Shown here: one piece after another, positions 35,233-47,010 of the stretch
Layout of the letters: each line of letters opens with the position of its first letter
How positions within the stretch are numbered: the first letter of the stretch is position 1
Assembly: GCA_029851415.1 (NCBI GenBank)
Contig: CM056743.1
Coordinates: 9,850,727 to 9,914,726 of the forward strand
Direction: 5' to 3'
DNA: 64,000 nt
Origin: Eretmocerus hayati
Taxonomy: Eukaryota > Arthropoda > Insecta > Hymenoptera > Aphelinidae
Notes under the pieces: generated by a model
Database searches by the model: none
Seen by the model: only the letters and a program-made list of their open reading frames with translations
What the model was told of the DNA's origin: nothing
Made by a program: the position numbers and the translations under genes

Positions 35233-36139
35233 CAGACAATGAGTTGGTATTTCACCTGCCACAGTAAATCCTTGCCTGGTGTAGGGATCAATGGCTCACA
35301 AGGTAACAAAGTGGATGCTCTTGATCAACTAACTCCTGTCACCATAACAGAAAAGTGTTCACCCTTTAAAGCCATTCAACGACAATCAGCAGGCCACTCA
35401 GCCATAAAAGCAAAAATCATCTGTCCAATGAATCATCATTGGAAAATTCATTGTTGCATTAACCTAGGATACAGTACAGATTTATATATTGAGCACACAT
35501 CTAACAACCCCTACCATCACACAGCAATCTTCAAAGATACACTTACTAATTTGAAAATGTGATAGTAAATTCTGAAGTAGATGGAGATGAGGCTTGATAG
35601 TCATCGCTGCTGCCAATGCATGATGAGAATCTAACCACTGCTTCTCATGGAACAATCATTTTTCATGATTACTCGAGACAAGGCAATTATTATGCTGACA
35701 AACAAGCATTCAATCCAGTCGTATCCATTTTTTGGCTGGGTGCCTTTCTTCTCTCTTATCTAGAGCAACTCTCGCCTCAACATTAAGCTCTAGGTACTCT
35801 TCTCAAGTGTCACGGCTGCAAGCACGACGATGACGTCGAGCGCCACTTCCTGGTGCTCGTATAGTCCGGATGGCTAGTGGATACTTAGTTCCTCTTCATC
35901 GGGCGTCGACCAACGTCGCTTGCTGGCGCAGCCCGACAGCTGAGCGCCAACTAGTGCGGGGCTAGATGGTCAAAACTAGTCAGAACTACATATGCACAGG
36001 CGATCGCAGACGGAACCGTCTAAGCGATGAGGCCATCTTTGCGTGCCCAACCTGCAGCTCTTCTCCGTCGGCTGAATAGCGGTGTGGTTGTTTTGTTGTG
36101 CTCGCCACTCACCAGCAATTCAGGAGCAGTGTGTTATTA
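35233..36139. other. No gene recognised; GC-rich patch at 35820-36090
   Basis: ORF 35239-35562 (107 residues) shows no domain. A GC- and CpG-rich patch at about 35820-36090 lies just upstream of direct repeat copy B and may belong to the same element. Confidence 0.35.
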
Positions 36140-36525
36140 TTCACTCATCCACACTAATAAGCTGCGCATCACACTGACACGGGAGCGTCGACTCCATGTC
36201 GACTTGCATCGACTTCGAGATGAATCGAAACAAGAGACTGGAAATGAAAAACTCGACAAATTTTGTTGGGGAGGGTCACGAATTTATGAGTCGAAAAACT
36301 AAGCGACTAGATGCTAACTCGGCAGGGAAAGTTAGTATTTAGATAGGGTTATGACCAAGTTGTAGGATTTTGAGCATCACGCCCGCTAGTATCGTCAAAA
36401 ATTCATACTTATCTAAGATCCAGGAAGAAAGAGAGGTTAAAAAACCCCAACTTGGTGTATATAAGGCACGGCAGCGCTGCGAGTTCTTTTTTTTTATTTA
36501 CTCGCCAGCAAGGCGCTACCGCGCC
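36140..36525 (+). repeat. TATA-containing direct repeat, copy B
   Basis: Partner of 30278-30740. Its TATA box GTATATAAGGC is at about 36460 and it ends ACTCGCCAGCAAGGCGCTAC...CCTTTTGAT. Foldback 10 begins immediately after the shared end. Confidence 0.5.
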
Positions 36526-36896
36526 TTTTGATGGATTTCGGAAATTTTGCACGGTCTTTTTTATTCGTTGCTTACTAAAACCAGAACTTGAATTGGAAAA
36601 ATTGAAGAAGTCAAGTATAGTTGATTAAGAATCACGCTAATTATTCTCGAAACTGTAGATTTTTCTTCGAAAATGTGGAGCAAATCACTCGTTGCTCTCT
36701 CATGTATTATATGAATTATCATATAAGAGCAACGAGTGATTTGCTCCACATTTTCGAAGAAAAATCTACAGTTTCGAGAATAATTAGCGTGATTCTTTAA
36801 TCAACTATACTTGACTTCTCCAATTTTTCCCATTCAAGTTCTGGTTTTAATAAACAACGAATAAAAAAAACCGTGCAAAATTTCCGAAATCCATCA
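36526..36896. repeat. Near-perfect 0.37-kb hairpin element
   Basis: Arms are about 36526-36705 and 36720-36896. Termini are GATGGATTTCGGAAATTTTG and its complement. Only a few differences are seen, mostly in T or A run lengths, and the loop is about 15 bases. Non-coding; a strong double-stranded RNA hairpin if transcribed. Confidence 0.85.
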
Positions 36897-37539
36897 CCTT
36901 ATACAATCAAACTTGTTCGAAAAACTCTCGACATGGTTTCTTATTCATTTCATTCCTTTCACGAGTTGAAACAATGCCATAAGTATTTTGCCCGGAAAAT
37001 GGTTGGTCTCTCAAACTTACAGAAATACTCGACATACTTCCTTTGATTTCATTTTTTTCAAGAGTTGAAACTATGTAATACAGCTGATTTGAATCAATCA
37101 TCATTTTTACTGTGAAAACCTGATAAAAATCAATAAGTTTTGAGGAACAACTCATACTCGCCAAATTATACTTTTGAAAAAAGTGAATGGAGGGGGGAAA
37201 TTTCTTTTAATTGAAAGATATCGTGAAGTATAGGCACGAAAATGAGGTCGGATTTGGTTTGATCGTCGAAATTCCCAGAAGAAAATCATGTTCTCTGAAG
37301 GTGGACATTTGAGACTCGAAACTTCGTTGTCCAATTCCACACGGATACGTCGAATTTCCGGAGTAGGAAGTTCTTGCGTATGCAAAAATCTTTCTGACTG
37401 GAGGGGTTTTCATACGACCACGTATTTTTGGCGATTCAAAGAGTTCTTCTCGAAGCCTGCACCTTGACATCGAGTAGGGAAGATCATATTGCGATAGCTT
37501 TGAATGATTTGTTACGGGAACGTCTATACATGCCTAACA
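36897..37539. other. Single-arm relative of foldback 7 and a minus-strand ORF
   Basis: About 36900-37200 resembles the right arm of foldback 7 (repeated CTCGACAT, GAGTTGAAA, then TACTCGCCAA and GGAGGGGGGAAAT). An 87-residue minus ORF at 37470-37207 (SRCRLREELFESPKIRGRMK...) is open but has no recognisable domain. Confidence 0.4.
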
Positions 37540-38090
37540 GAGCTCTTCTTAGGCCATTCGTTATGAGGTGGTTAACGTTGGGACCTGCAGTCGACTTTTT
37601 TGCTTGAGAGAGATCTCCTGCGATGCTGTTTATCTTGTTCAGCGTGTTTCTCTGGTTCCCCTGCCCCAAATCGGCTTCGCCAAGGGGTCATTTTGAAGGA
37701 ATTTGACCGAGCTATCGAAGTGAGTAGGCTATGGAGTGGTAAGTTGATGGTGAGTTATGGGACATTGAACATTCGATAGATTTCAATCAAATAAAAAAGT
37801 GTTTTCAGCTGTTGTGCTTAATTATATTGTTACTTACCACCCACTTAACACGCCGCAATCTACTAATTTCGATAGCTCAGACAATTTCCTTCAAAATGAC
37901 CCCTTGGTGAAGTTGATTTGACGCAGGGAAACCCGAGAAACACGCTGGACAAAATCAAAAGCATCACAGGCGATCTCGACCAATTTGCACGGATTTCCAT
38001 CTTGGACTTCACCTCGTCCAAAATGATTCACTAACTCTGGTCCCATTTCATCGAATTGACTTTTGGCAGTGGTCATTTTGAAGGAAATCG
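37540..38090. repeat. Foldback element 11, diverged arms
   Basis: The left arm, about 37540-37735, is matched by about 37868-38090. The best-matched part is AGCGTGTTTCTC(T/G)GG and CCAAGGGGTCATTTTGAAGGAA. The right arm carries a 61-residue minus-strand ORF (38076-37891, starting MTTAKSQFDEMGPELV). The segment TCATTTTGAAGGAAAT also occurs in the core of foldback 12, so the two are related. Confidence 0.65.
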
Positions 38091-38542
38091 CACGGACTAT
38101 CGATTGAAAATATTATCAAAACCGTAGAAAATCGAGCATGCGCAGGAGAAGTCGAGAACTACGATGAAAAGTGATTTTAGGACTCTATTTCTGCCGTTCT
38201 GGCCCCGTTCTGACCCTTGAATTCAGCTAAAACTAACTGCTCCGTGCGTTGAAAGTTCCCTAAGACCATCCCAATCAATGTTAGTCAGCTCGGTTTGCTC
38301 CATTCTACTTGTATTGCAAGTGCTTGCCAAGTGAAGCTGACGAATTTTGTCGAAAAACGTCTCAAAACTGCAAAAAAATCGAAAATGTATGTCAAAATGG
38401 GCACTATATAGGCTACCTCTGAAAATCTGGAAAAAATTTTATCGATCTAGTTTTATCTTGAAATTGAAATATCCGCACGTGCGCGAAGGATCCAGGGGGA
38501 TCGGAAAATAAGTGTCACCCTAATATATATTATATATGTTTA
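38091..38542. other. Spacer between foldbacks
   Basis: The first part (38091-38165) resembles the inner arm of foldback 12 (ATCGATTGAAAAT, GCATGCGCAGGA), suggesting a truncated relative. The last 20 bases are TA-rich. No gene. Confidence 0.45.
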
Positions 38543-40268
38543 TGGGTCAGATACGTATATTTCGGCAAATCTGTGCGCACGACCCCCGCGGATCTTTTCG
38601 CATATTTTTGAACATGAAAGAACGCACCAAAGAGAGTACTTCCCCAGAGATTCAGCCCCCTAAAAAAATTTTACGCCCGCTAGAATTTTTTGAAGTTTGA
38701 AAAAAGGCCTTTTTTAGCGTTTTCTAAAAAAATCGCCATTTTGACCAGAAACATCGTAGCGAGGCGTGCGAGGTCGCATTTTCTTTCTTCTGACGTCAAC
38801 TTTTAGGAAAAGAATATGCAAGACTCTCAACCCCGAATGCGTTCAGTCTATATGACAAAAAAATACATAATGTCACTTCTTTCGATTTTTAGCCCATTTT
38901 CAAATGGATGCTATCCCGACACATCTGAATATTCTTCTCAATCAATTCAACTAATACCTTTTGCCTTGAAAAACCCTACAATTTGCGCGTTTGCACGTCC
39001 AAATCGGATGATTTGGGCCCGAGTTATGTCCATTAGAAGATGGCGAGTTATCGAAAAACGACCAATTTGTCAAGCTTGCCAAATCTATCGCCCTAATCGA
39101 TTCAAAACTTGACACAGATGTTCTCTCAAGTGTCCCGAACATGTGGAGGAAATTTCGCGCTATATTTCGGCCTTCCGTTGGACCTATGAATCTTACAATT
39201 ACCCTATTTTTTGCGGATTTCCATGTAATCGTTGGAGCGATTGCCGCTCTCTTCCTGCGCATGCGCACATCTGTACTGCTCCGGGAGTATCCTCAGTTGA
39301 TAGCCCTTGCAATTTCCTTCAAAATGACCTCTTGACAAAGTTTTTTTGATGCAATTGAACCAGAAATCCAGCTATTTTAAGGCAGAAAGAGATCACCACT
39401 ACCCAAATGGCAAGCTTCGGCCACTTCTTGTCACCCTGAAAATCTGTGAGTTGGGGTACTTTCGGCACTCTGAGTTTTTCCTGACTTAGAATAGCTGAAT
39501 GTCTGGTTCATTTGCATCAAAAAGACTTTGTCGAGGAGTCATTTTGTAGGGAATTGCAAGGGCCATCAATTGAAAATACTTCCGAAGCAGTACAGATGTG
39601 CGCATGCGCAGGAAGTTTGTAAAATTCATAGGTCCAATGGACGGCCGAAACACAGCGCGAAATTCTTCCCACATGTTTGGGACACTTGAAGGAACATCTG
39701 GTCAAGTTTTAAGTTGATTGGTGGAGGGCGATAGATTTGGCGAGCTTGACAAATTGGTCATTTTTCGATACCCCACCATCTTCTAATGAACATAACTCGG
39801 GCCGAAATCATCTGATTAGGACGTGGGAAAGCGAAGTTGTAGGGTCCTCCAAGACAAAGTAAACTAGATAAAAAAGATGAAAAAAGATCCAGATGCGTCG
39901 GAATAGCATCCATTTGAAAATGGGCTAAAAATCGAAAAAAAGCGACTTTAGGTATTGTCGTGTGGATTGAACGCATTCGGTTTTTAGAGTCTTGCATATT
40001 TTTCTTCAAAAGTTGACGTCAAAACAAAGAGAATGCGATCTCGCACGCCTCGCTACGATACTTTTGGTCAAAATGGCGATCTTTTCAGGAAACACTGAAA
40101 AAGGCCTTCTTTCAAACTTCAAAAAATTCTAGCGAGTGTAAACAATTTTTTAGCTGACTGAAACTCTGGGAAAGTACTATTTTTGGTGCCAACTTTCATG
40201 GGAAAAATTGGCGAAAAGATCCGCGGGGTCGTGCGCACGGATTTGCCGAAATGTACTGATCTGACCCA
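38543..40268. mobile_element. Foldback element 12 in TA-rich DNA, about 1.73 kb
   Basis: Arms are 38543 to about 39385 and about 39480-40268, with a spacer of about 95 bases. Termini are TGGGTCAGATAC and its near-complement, with TA-rich runs on both sides. Landmarks are TTTTCGCCAATTTTT-type and GAGGCGTGCGAG(G/A)TCGCAT segments mirrored across the axis. ORFs at 38816-39112 and 40009-39758, and at 39141-39349 and 39705-39486, are mirror images, not genes. Confidence 0.8.
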
Positions 40269-40291
40269 TATATATTTATATATATATATAT

Positions 40292-42369
40292 GAGTCATTC
40301 TGGAGCAAGCTGGACAAAACCGTCACCAGGGGGGTCTGGGAAAAATCCGCAAAATTTTTTTTCCATTAGTACTATGTTGAAATAGTACGAAAAAATTTTT
40401 TTCAGATTTTTTCGGCCCCCCCTGTGGGCCCCAGGGCCCATGAAAGGGCCATTTTAGGCCCTTTTTTAGCCTATTCTAGAAAAATCATAGTTCCAACGCA
40501 ATTCAACATTTTTCAACGTATTTGGGCGCATTTTCCTCGTCAAGACTAGTACTTTTGAAAAAAAAATTGTCCAAGACCACTTAGTGAGCCTGACGACTTC
40601 TGCAAGCTAATTATTGAGAGCAAATTTTAGCGATTTTTGGGCCTGCTTCTAAGCGATCTAGCTCCTACTAGACATGTGATGATCGACTTCTGCAGGTGGT
40701 CATTCTGAAGGTCTTGAGAAAACCTACAATTTGACCACCTGCAGAAGTCGATTATCGTACTTTTTATAGGAGCTATAGCCGATACAAGTTGAGTTATTTA
40801 CGGAAAAGTCGAAAATTCAGGACTAGATTCCAAAAATATATCTTAATATTTTTCCACCAAACTTAGGCGAAAATTTTCTTTCAAACATCTACTTCCAGCA
40901 AAAAAAATTTGGCGGAGGTTATCTTTTTTGATTTTTTTTGCCGAGCGTTACAAAATGCCGCATTTCGTGGTTTTAGCAAAAACGGCATCTGGACTGATGT
41001 GCACCAATCTGTGTGAAAGTACTCCTCAAAGTACCCCCAAGTACGTGTAAGAAGTTGCGGGGACGAGCCTCCAGCCAGGAGCGAGCTGTAGGTTCTATTT
41101 ACCGTGTCCAAAATAGGCATTATTTAGGCTATTCGAGCGTAAGCGACCGAGAGCATGATTTTACTTGTTCTGGCTTACGAATGAGATAGTGGGCTGGAAT
41201 GAGGATCCAAACATACTTTTCCGACTTAAAATGACCATCTGAACACAATTCCGAGGTCAGTTTAGCTCTAGAACGTCGTCTAGTGCCTCAACGGTGTCAG
41301 AACTCGTCGACAGAATCTAAGTTCTTAAGGGGTAGAGGGACGACTATTTAGAGCAAAACTGACCTCGGAATTGTGTTCAGATGGTCATTTTGAGTCGGAA
41401 AAGTATGTTTGGATCCTCATTCCAGCCCACTATCTCATTTGTAAGCCAGAACAAGTAAAATCATGCTCTCGGTCGCTTACGCTCGAATAGCCTAAATAAT
41501 GCCTATTTTGGACACGGTAAATAGAACCTACAGCTCGCTCCTGGCTGGAGGCTCGTCCCCGCAACTTCTTACACGTACTTGGGGGTACTCTGGGGAGTAC
41601 TTTCACACAGATTGGTGCACATCAGTCCAGATGGGAGCATATGTGACCGTGGTCAAAGATGCCGTTTTTGCTAAAACCACGAAATGCGGCATTTTGTAAC
41701 GCTCGGCAAAATAAATCCAAAAAAAAATGACCTCCGCCAAATTTTTTTTGCTGAAAGTAGATGTTTGAAAGAACATTTTCGCCTAAGTTTGGTGGAAAAA
41801 AATTAAGATATATTCTTGGAATCGAGTCCTGAATTTTCGAATTTCTCGTAAATAACTCAACTTGTATCGGCTATAGCTCCTATAAGAAGTACGATAATCG
41901 ACTTCTGCAGGTGGTCAAATTGTAGGTTTTTTTCAAGACCTTCAAAATGACCACCTGCAGAAGTCGATTATCACATGTCTAGTAGGAGCTAGATCGCTTA
42001 GAAGCAGGCCCAAAAATCGCTAAAATTTGCTCTCAATAATTAGCTTGCAGAAGTCGTCAGGCTCACTAAGTGGCCTTGGACAATTTTTTTTCAAAAGTAC
42101 TAGTCTTGACGAGGAAAATGCGCTCAAGTACGTTGAAAAATGTTGAATTGCGTTGGAACTATGATTTTCCTAGAATAGGCTAAAAAAGGGCCTAAAATGG
42201 CCCTTTCATGGCCCTTTCATGGGCCCTGGGGCCCACAGAGGGGGCCGGAAAGATCTGAAAAAAATTTTTTCGTACTATTTTAACATAGTACTAATGGAAA
42301 AAAAATTTTGCGGATTTTTCCCAGACCCCTCTGGTGACGGTTTTGTCCAGCTTGCTCCAGAATGACTCA
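40292..42369. mobile_element. Foldback element 13 in (TA)n, about 2.1 kb, near-identical arms
   Basis: Terminal repeat GAGTCATTCTGGAGCAAGCT at both ends, inverted, with (TA)n on each side (40269-40291 and 42370-42386). In the outer 115 bases I count about three or four differences between arms. The axis is near 41315. The mirrored ORF MPILDTVNRTYSSLLAGGSS appears on both arms (41120-40881 minus, 41499-41699 plus). The right arm has an extra 28 bases at about 41632-41660, bounded by AGAT. No transposase is encoded. Confidence 0.88.
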
Positions 42370-42386
42370 TATATATATATATATAC

Positions 42387-43116
42387 ATGAGGAGCCTTTC
42401 CAGGCATCGACTTTCTCCGGTAATATATATTCCACCCGAGATACGGCAGATGTGCAGCGATGATCACCAGGATGCCCGGGAATGATCATGTATCAATATA
42501 GAGGGGCTTCTCGGGAATAAAACATTAGTCCCGGAAATCATCAATAGATCTTCTCGAGATGTTCACCATTCCCGCGGTGGACCGATGAGGCTCATCTCAT
42601 CTAAGGGCCGAAATCAATCTTAGTACAAAAAGAGATATATAGCTATATTCGGTCCAGAGCTGAACTGCACTAGGGTGAGTGTTCAAGCCACTGCAGTTCA
42701 ACCTCTTCCCAAGTGTTCACGCGTGATGAAATTGAACGATGCCTCGAAAATCCATAGAGATCGACGGCAGTGTCCTCTCGTCTACGAGTTATGTGGAAAA
42801 GGAATTGTAGGCATTTTTCCTAAAAATAGGGACATCAATTGAATTTCCGCGTGATGTTCCTCCAGAATGATCAAAATGTTTCTCAAAAGAATGTTCATAG
42901 ATCGGTAGTGGAACTCTTGGATGCTGAAGCGTTTGGACAAACCTGGTCTGAGCATTTTGTCGAATTTTAGGTTATCAATTTGACGTGAAGAATAAGAATC
43001 TGGATCTGTGAAGCTCGAAGTAGAATAGGCTCATGATCTGTCAATGTGGCATCCACATCAAATTTTATCGAGATTGACCGAGAAAGTTCAGAAGAGATTA
43101 TGTGACAATCGCAAAA

Positions 43117-43157
<41 letters not shown>

Positions 43158-44098
43158 GCGCGCGCGCTCGCACACACACACACACATACACAGATTACGC
43201 AAGATGTGTTCATGAATGATTCCCGAAATGCATTGTACATTGCATGTGGGATGTAAGGAGTACTTTTTCATGGATCTTGTCGAGCAGAATACGTTATGTC
43301 AAGTTTGATTCGGGTAAGAGTAGGATCGAGAAGTCAATAGGAAAAATTCGAAAAATTTGCTTGCAACATCTTGGCGCTGAAATTATTCTTTCTCTTAGAG
43401 GAAGTAAGGCAGAGATCCCGGGAATCTGAATCAACGAATCACGAACGCAGATGAACAACCCATACCAGCCCGAAATTTCTTTTTGTATCATCGAATCAAC
43501 CAGAATCACCTTCAATGATATAATCTCATTATTTTTTGTAATCTCACAGTCATACAAAATCGTATACATGCCATTTTCGGGACGAGCCTCTAAAATTTCA
43601 TGAATCACTCACTAAGAAATCTGAATATTCCGAAAACTTGGTAATTACGTATGGAAGCTCGGGAAACATCTCAAAGATAAGATTCAACAAGCGTATCAGA
43701 AAAACTATCACTGTTACTAACAATACATCTTCGAGTATTCACCTCTAAAGCAGACGCTTGACCACGTTACACGTGCTTTTGATATACTGAAAAGCTTCTC
43801 AAAGATCAATCAAATTAACATCTATCCAGGGAACATGTCTAATCAGCCACCTCCTCTCTAGTTTATTTTTCCTCTACATAAAGAATTGAAGTCTCCTTGC
43901 ACAGCACTACCAGCGAGATGACTATATCTTACTGTAAAAAGTATCAACAGCACCATATCTGCCAATTCTCCTGCCATGACATCCAATTGAAGCTTATGTT
44001 ATAAGGCAAACCTGCGCTGAGAACCACGCGAGACTGGCGTACGACGTGACGCGTCCAAAATACACGCTAGTGCCCCTAGAACTGATGATTCTGTAATC
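42387..44098. other. No firm gene; possible minus-strand exon
   Basis: A minus ORF at 43608-43294 (104 residues, starting MIHEILEARPENGMYTILYD) has protein-like composition and ends near possible splice signals, but no domain was recognised. The rest shows no structure other than the dinucleotide repeat listed separately. Confidence 0.3.
43117..43193 (+). repeat. (CA)n/(CG)n compound microsatellite
   Basis: About 38 bases of CA repeats, then a CGCGCGCGCG run, then a second CA run. ORFs read through it on both strands are artefacts. Alternating purine-pyrimidine DNA of this length can adopt the Z form. Confidence 0.9.
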
Positions 44099-44353
44099 AT
44101 TGTTACGTCCCGAGGTGGGGTCTACAAAGATTGCGCAGACGCGCAATCGGGACTTGCGTGAGCTGGGCGCGAAATTCATTTGTCAAATGAAGTGCAAAAG
44201 CACAAGGATAGAACCAGCGAAATTCAACAGAAAATAATCGGTTTATTGTCGAGTACAGCGATGTGTTCAGAGCGAGCGCTGGTACACGACTGAGCGTGCT
44301 GCCTCGTTGTCGTTGCTCCTTATATACGTTTTCGTAACACAGCTTCTCTATCG
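44099..44353 (-). mobile_element. LTR-like sequence (solo LTR candidate)
   Basis: Bounded by TGTTACG and CGTAACA. On the minus strand it has TATATAAGG near 44320, an initiator-like TCAGT about 33 bases downstream, and AATAAA near 44240, in the order of a promoter-R-polyadenylation LTR. Near the 5' end (minus) the segment CTGTGTTACG is tandemly duplicated, so that edge is uncertain. No target duplication, primer-binding site or polyprotein was found next to it. Confidence 0.5.
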
Positions 44354-46451
44354 TAACACAGCTTCTCTATGCGTCAATCATCTCGGTCGTTGTGGCGTCG
44401 GTTCTTTTCATGTGGTCCCTAAAAGCCTGTAATAGCTCGGAGAATTCGAGTAAACAGAGTCGTCATTCAACTATAGCATTATACTATAGCTATCGAAAAT
44501 ACTCTCGCTGAAAGCCATCCAAATTAATAAATCAAGTCGTAAAAGAGGCTAATTGATTTGGCGTACAATAGCTGACGTAGCCGCGTATGGCGTCAAAAGA
44601 TCAAGTCAACAAGGTTATTATTGTGGAAGTAAATGTATCACGCCATAGTAAGGTAGTCATTTGAAATTAAGCCTTCATGCCACGAGAAAGGATATAAAAT
44701 GTGACAAACGTTATATTTCTCTTGCAGCTGCATGAAGTAAACAAGTCTATAAACCCATTACTACTCTCTACTACGTGACCAAAAATAACGCGCACCTTAT
44801 GTGCGTTAGTGCCGATGCGTAGACCAGTACATTATCCATTGCGCATGATGCAAGACCCGTCATGAGGGCCTAATATGCGGTGCAAGTGATCTCTCGCGTC
44901 ATAGAGGTGCGTAAATAAATCTATCAAATTCAGAACACGTAAAAAGCAGCGCATATCCTTTAGATACGTTGTCACCGCACATAAGAAGCCCATTAATTTG
45001 CCATGTCTACTTACTACGCTTTCCATACCACAAAAGAGCCGCTATACTACGTATGGAATCTCATGCATCGTCAGAAAGGACTATTTAATCTGTTACGCAT
45101 GTATATCTAGTCGCACGTGATACTTTCACGGCTAGTCCGTAGAGAATCCGAATATTTTGCCCGATAGATGGCGCTTTGGTCGTACTGCATGTGCGATGGG
45201 AGATTATGAACCCTTTCTTTTGCCTCATAGTATTTTAACTACAAATTTCCCACTGATTCGAGATGAGTCAAAAGAAACACCATAAAATTTCTAATGAATG
45301 AGTTGTTACACATCCGGAAATTTTTCCGATATCTCGGGAAAATCTTAGCTCTTTGGCTCGTTCGGCTAGGTATCCTGGTCGATGCTCTCACTAGTTCAAG
45401 GTTTTCGCGAGCTGAATTCAGAATTTTCGAACGTGGAAGGGCTCATTCGATAGGAAATTCCAAACCACAGGGGGCCTAGTATTATTATATTAAGAGACAC
45501 AAGGTGCCTATTCCCCCACGGAATCCCTATATCAGGGTTGCCAACATAAAATCGAATCAGTGTTGCCAACTTGACGGCACGAAAAGTCCCTAGACCAGGT
45601 CAAATGTCCCTAGATTTCTCCGCGATGTATAGAACACGTGTTTGAGTGTCGTTTACGTATTTTTGACGTATTTTTGAGTTTTTTATATGTATTTCCAATC
45701 CAGTTTATATGTATTTATACGTTGATATTATATATTCGATTTGCTGCTAATTCTTGCCGTGAAGACGGTCGCTGATCGGTCTCACGGAGCCCTTTCGAAC
45801 ACTGCCCAAGCTTCCGAATCCGTTGGCGAAGGTTAGGAGCAATCGATTTTTATGTGTTTCGTTTATCTATTTTCGTATAAAGTGCATGCTGGGAGTCATT
45901 TTATGGCGTATTTTAGTGAAGCGTATTAGAAAATTCGAGACACCGCCATTTTCAACATCGAAGGTAGCCGAGTAACTTTTTACGGTTGACAAGGCCGCCT
46001 CACTTTCAGATGTGAATTAATTTTGGTGTTCGAGTTAGCTTTATTTAATGGTTTTCATTTTAATTTTTCGTTAGAGATAGATCGATCCGCATGAGTATTG
46101 GTTGATTTCGAATGAAATAAGTGATAGAGTGACGATGAAGTCGAATCGTACTGACAAAGTGATGGAATGTTGAAGATCGAGAGGTTGTTATTTCGTTGAT
46201 TTTGAATATATGATACATACGAATGGATTTCAAATTTTTGAAACTTTTTTGAATAAATTCGAGGAATTTTTTATTTGACTTTGAAGATGACGATTTTCGT
46301 ATTTCTACTCATACCGAGTGTGAACCTACGTAATACTTTGGAGTTTTTGAATTTATTTCTATTTGGAGGAGAAATTAAACGTTCTTTTGAAATTCGAACT
46401 TATGAAAAATGAAAAGAGAAGCGGTTCACGTCTATCTCGCATGCTGATATT
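44354..46451. other. No gene recognised
   Basis: A short duplication GTTGCCAAC(A/T) occurs at about 45537 and 45566. ORFs up to 83 residues lack any recognisable feature. Confidence 0.35.
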
Positions 46452-46884
46452 AGAGGACGTCATTTCATATGGGGGAGTGGTTGAGAGAATTCTCTGGACC
46501 AGTTTAAGATTTAAGTAATTTTCATAAGATTTAGGGATAGATAATTGACATTGCGGAACGGTATCGTATAGAGTATTAAAAATGACTTTTATAGATGAAT
46601 CCAATATCACTCGCTTGATGCAATCGTGAGGGAAGAATTGAATTGATGCATTGTGATGGTTTTAGCTACGCGGTCATTAAGATTGATTATTGGGGTTCAT
46701 TGATCAGGAAAGTTCTTTGTTTTCATATAGAGCATTTACGTCGCAAGATTTGAATTTTTGAGAAGTCTTTGATTGGATGGAATGACCTCGATATTCATCA
46801 TCCTCGTTTTGTGTTTATGATGTGAAATTGAGTTGAAACTGGGGAGTGTTTTATGTTCAGAGTGAAAATGTAACTCTTCATCAC

Positions 46885-47010
46885 AGAGGTTGAAGGAGAC
46901 ATGATCTGTTGAGACTCACCCGTCGATTTGGTTTACCAGTGTCGGGACCAAAGCGGCGCTCAGATCAGAGGAAATCCAGCAACATGCTTCCGAAGAGTGG
47001 CGTTAGTATT
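46885..47010 (+). other. Conserved exon-like core, copy 1
   Basis: Begins after CATCACAG and ends GAAGAGTGGC before GTTAGT, which would be a weak donor. It contains a frame encoding RLTRRFGLPVSGPKRRSDQR, but the codon before RLTRR is TTG and an in-frame TGA lies just upstream, so translation here is doubtful. Confidence 0.4.

Noticed and set aside
38816..39349. ORFs inside foldback 12
   Set aside because: Each has a mirror copy on the other arm in the opposite orientation, as expected from a palindrome, and none has a domain.
43044..43256. ORFs across the CA/CG tract on both strands
   Set aside because: Repetitive His/Thr and Val/Cys coding is a product of the dinucleotide repeat.
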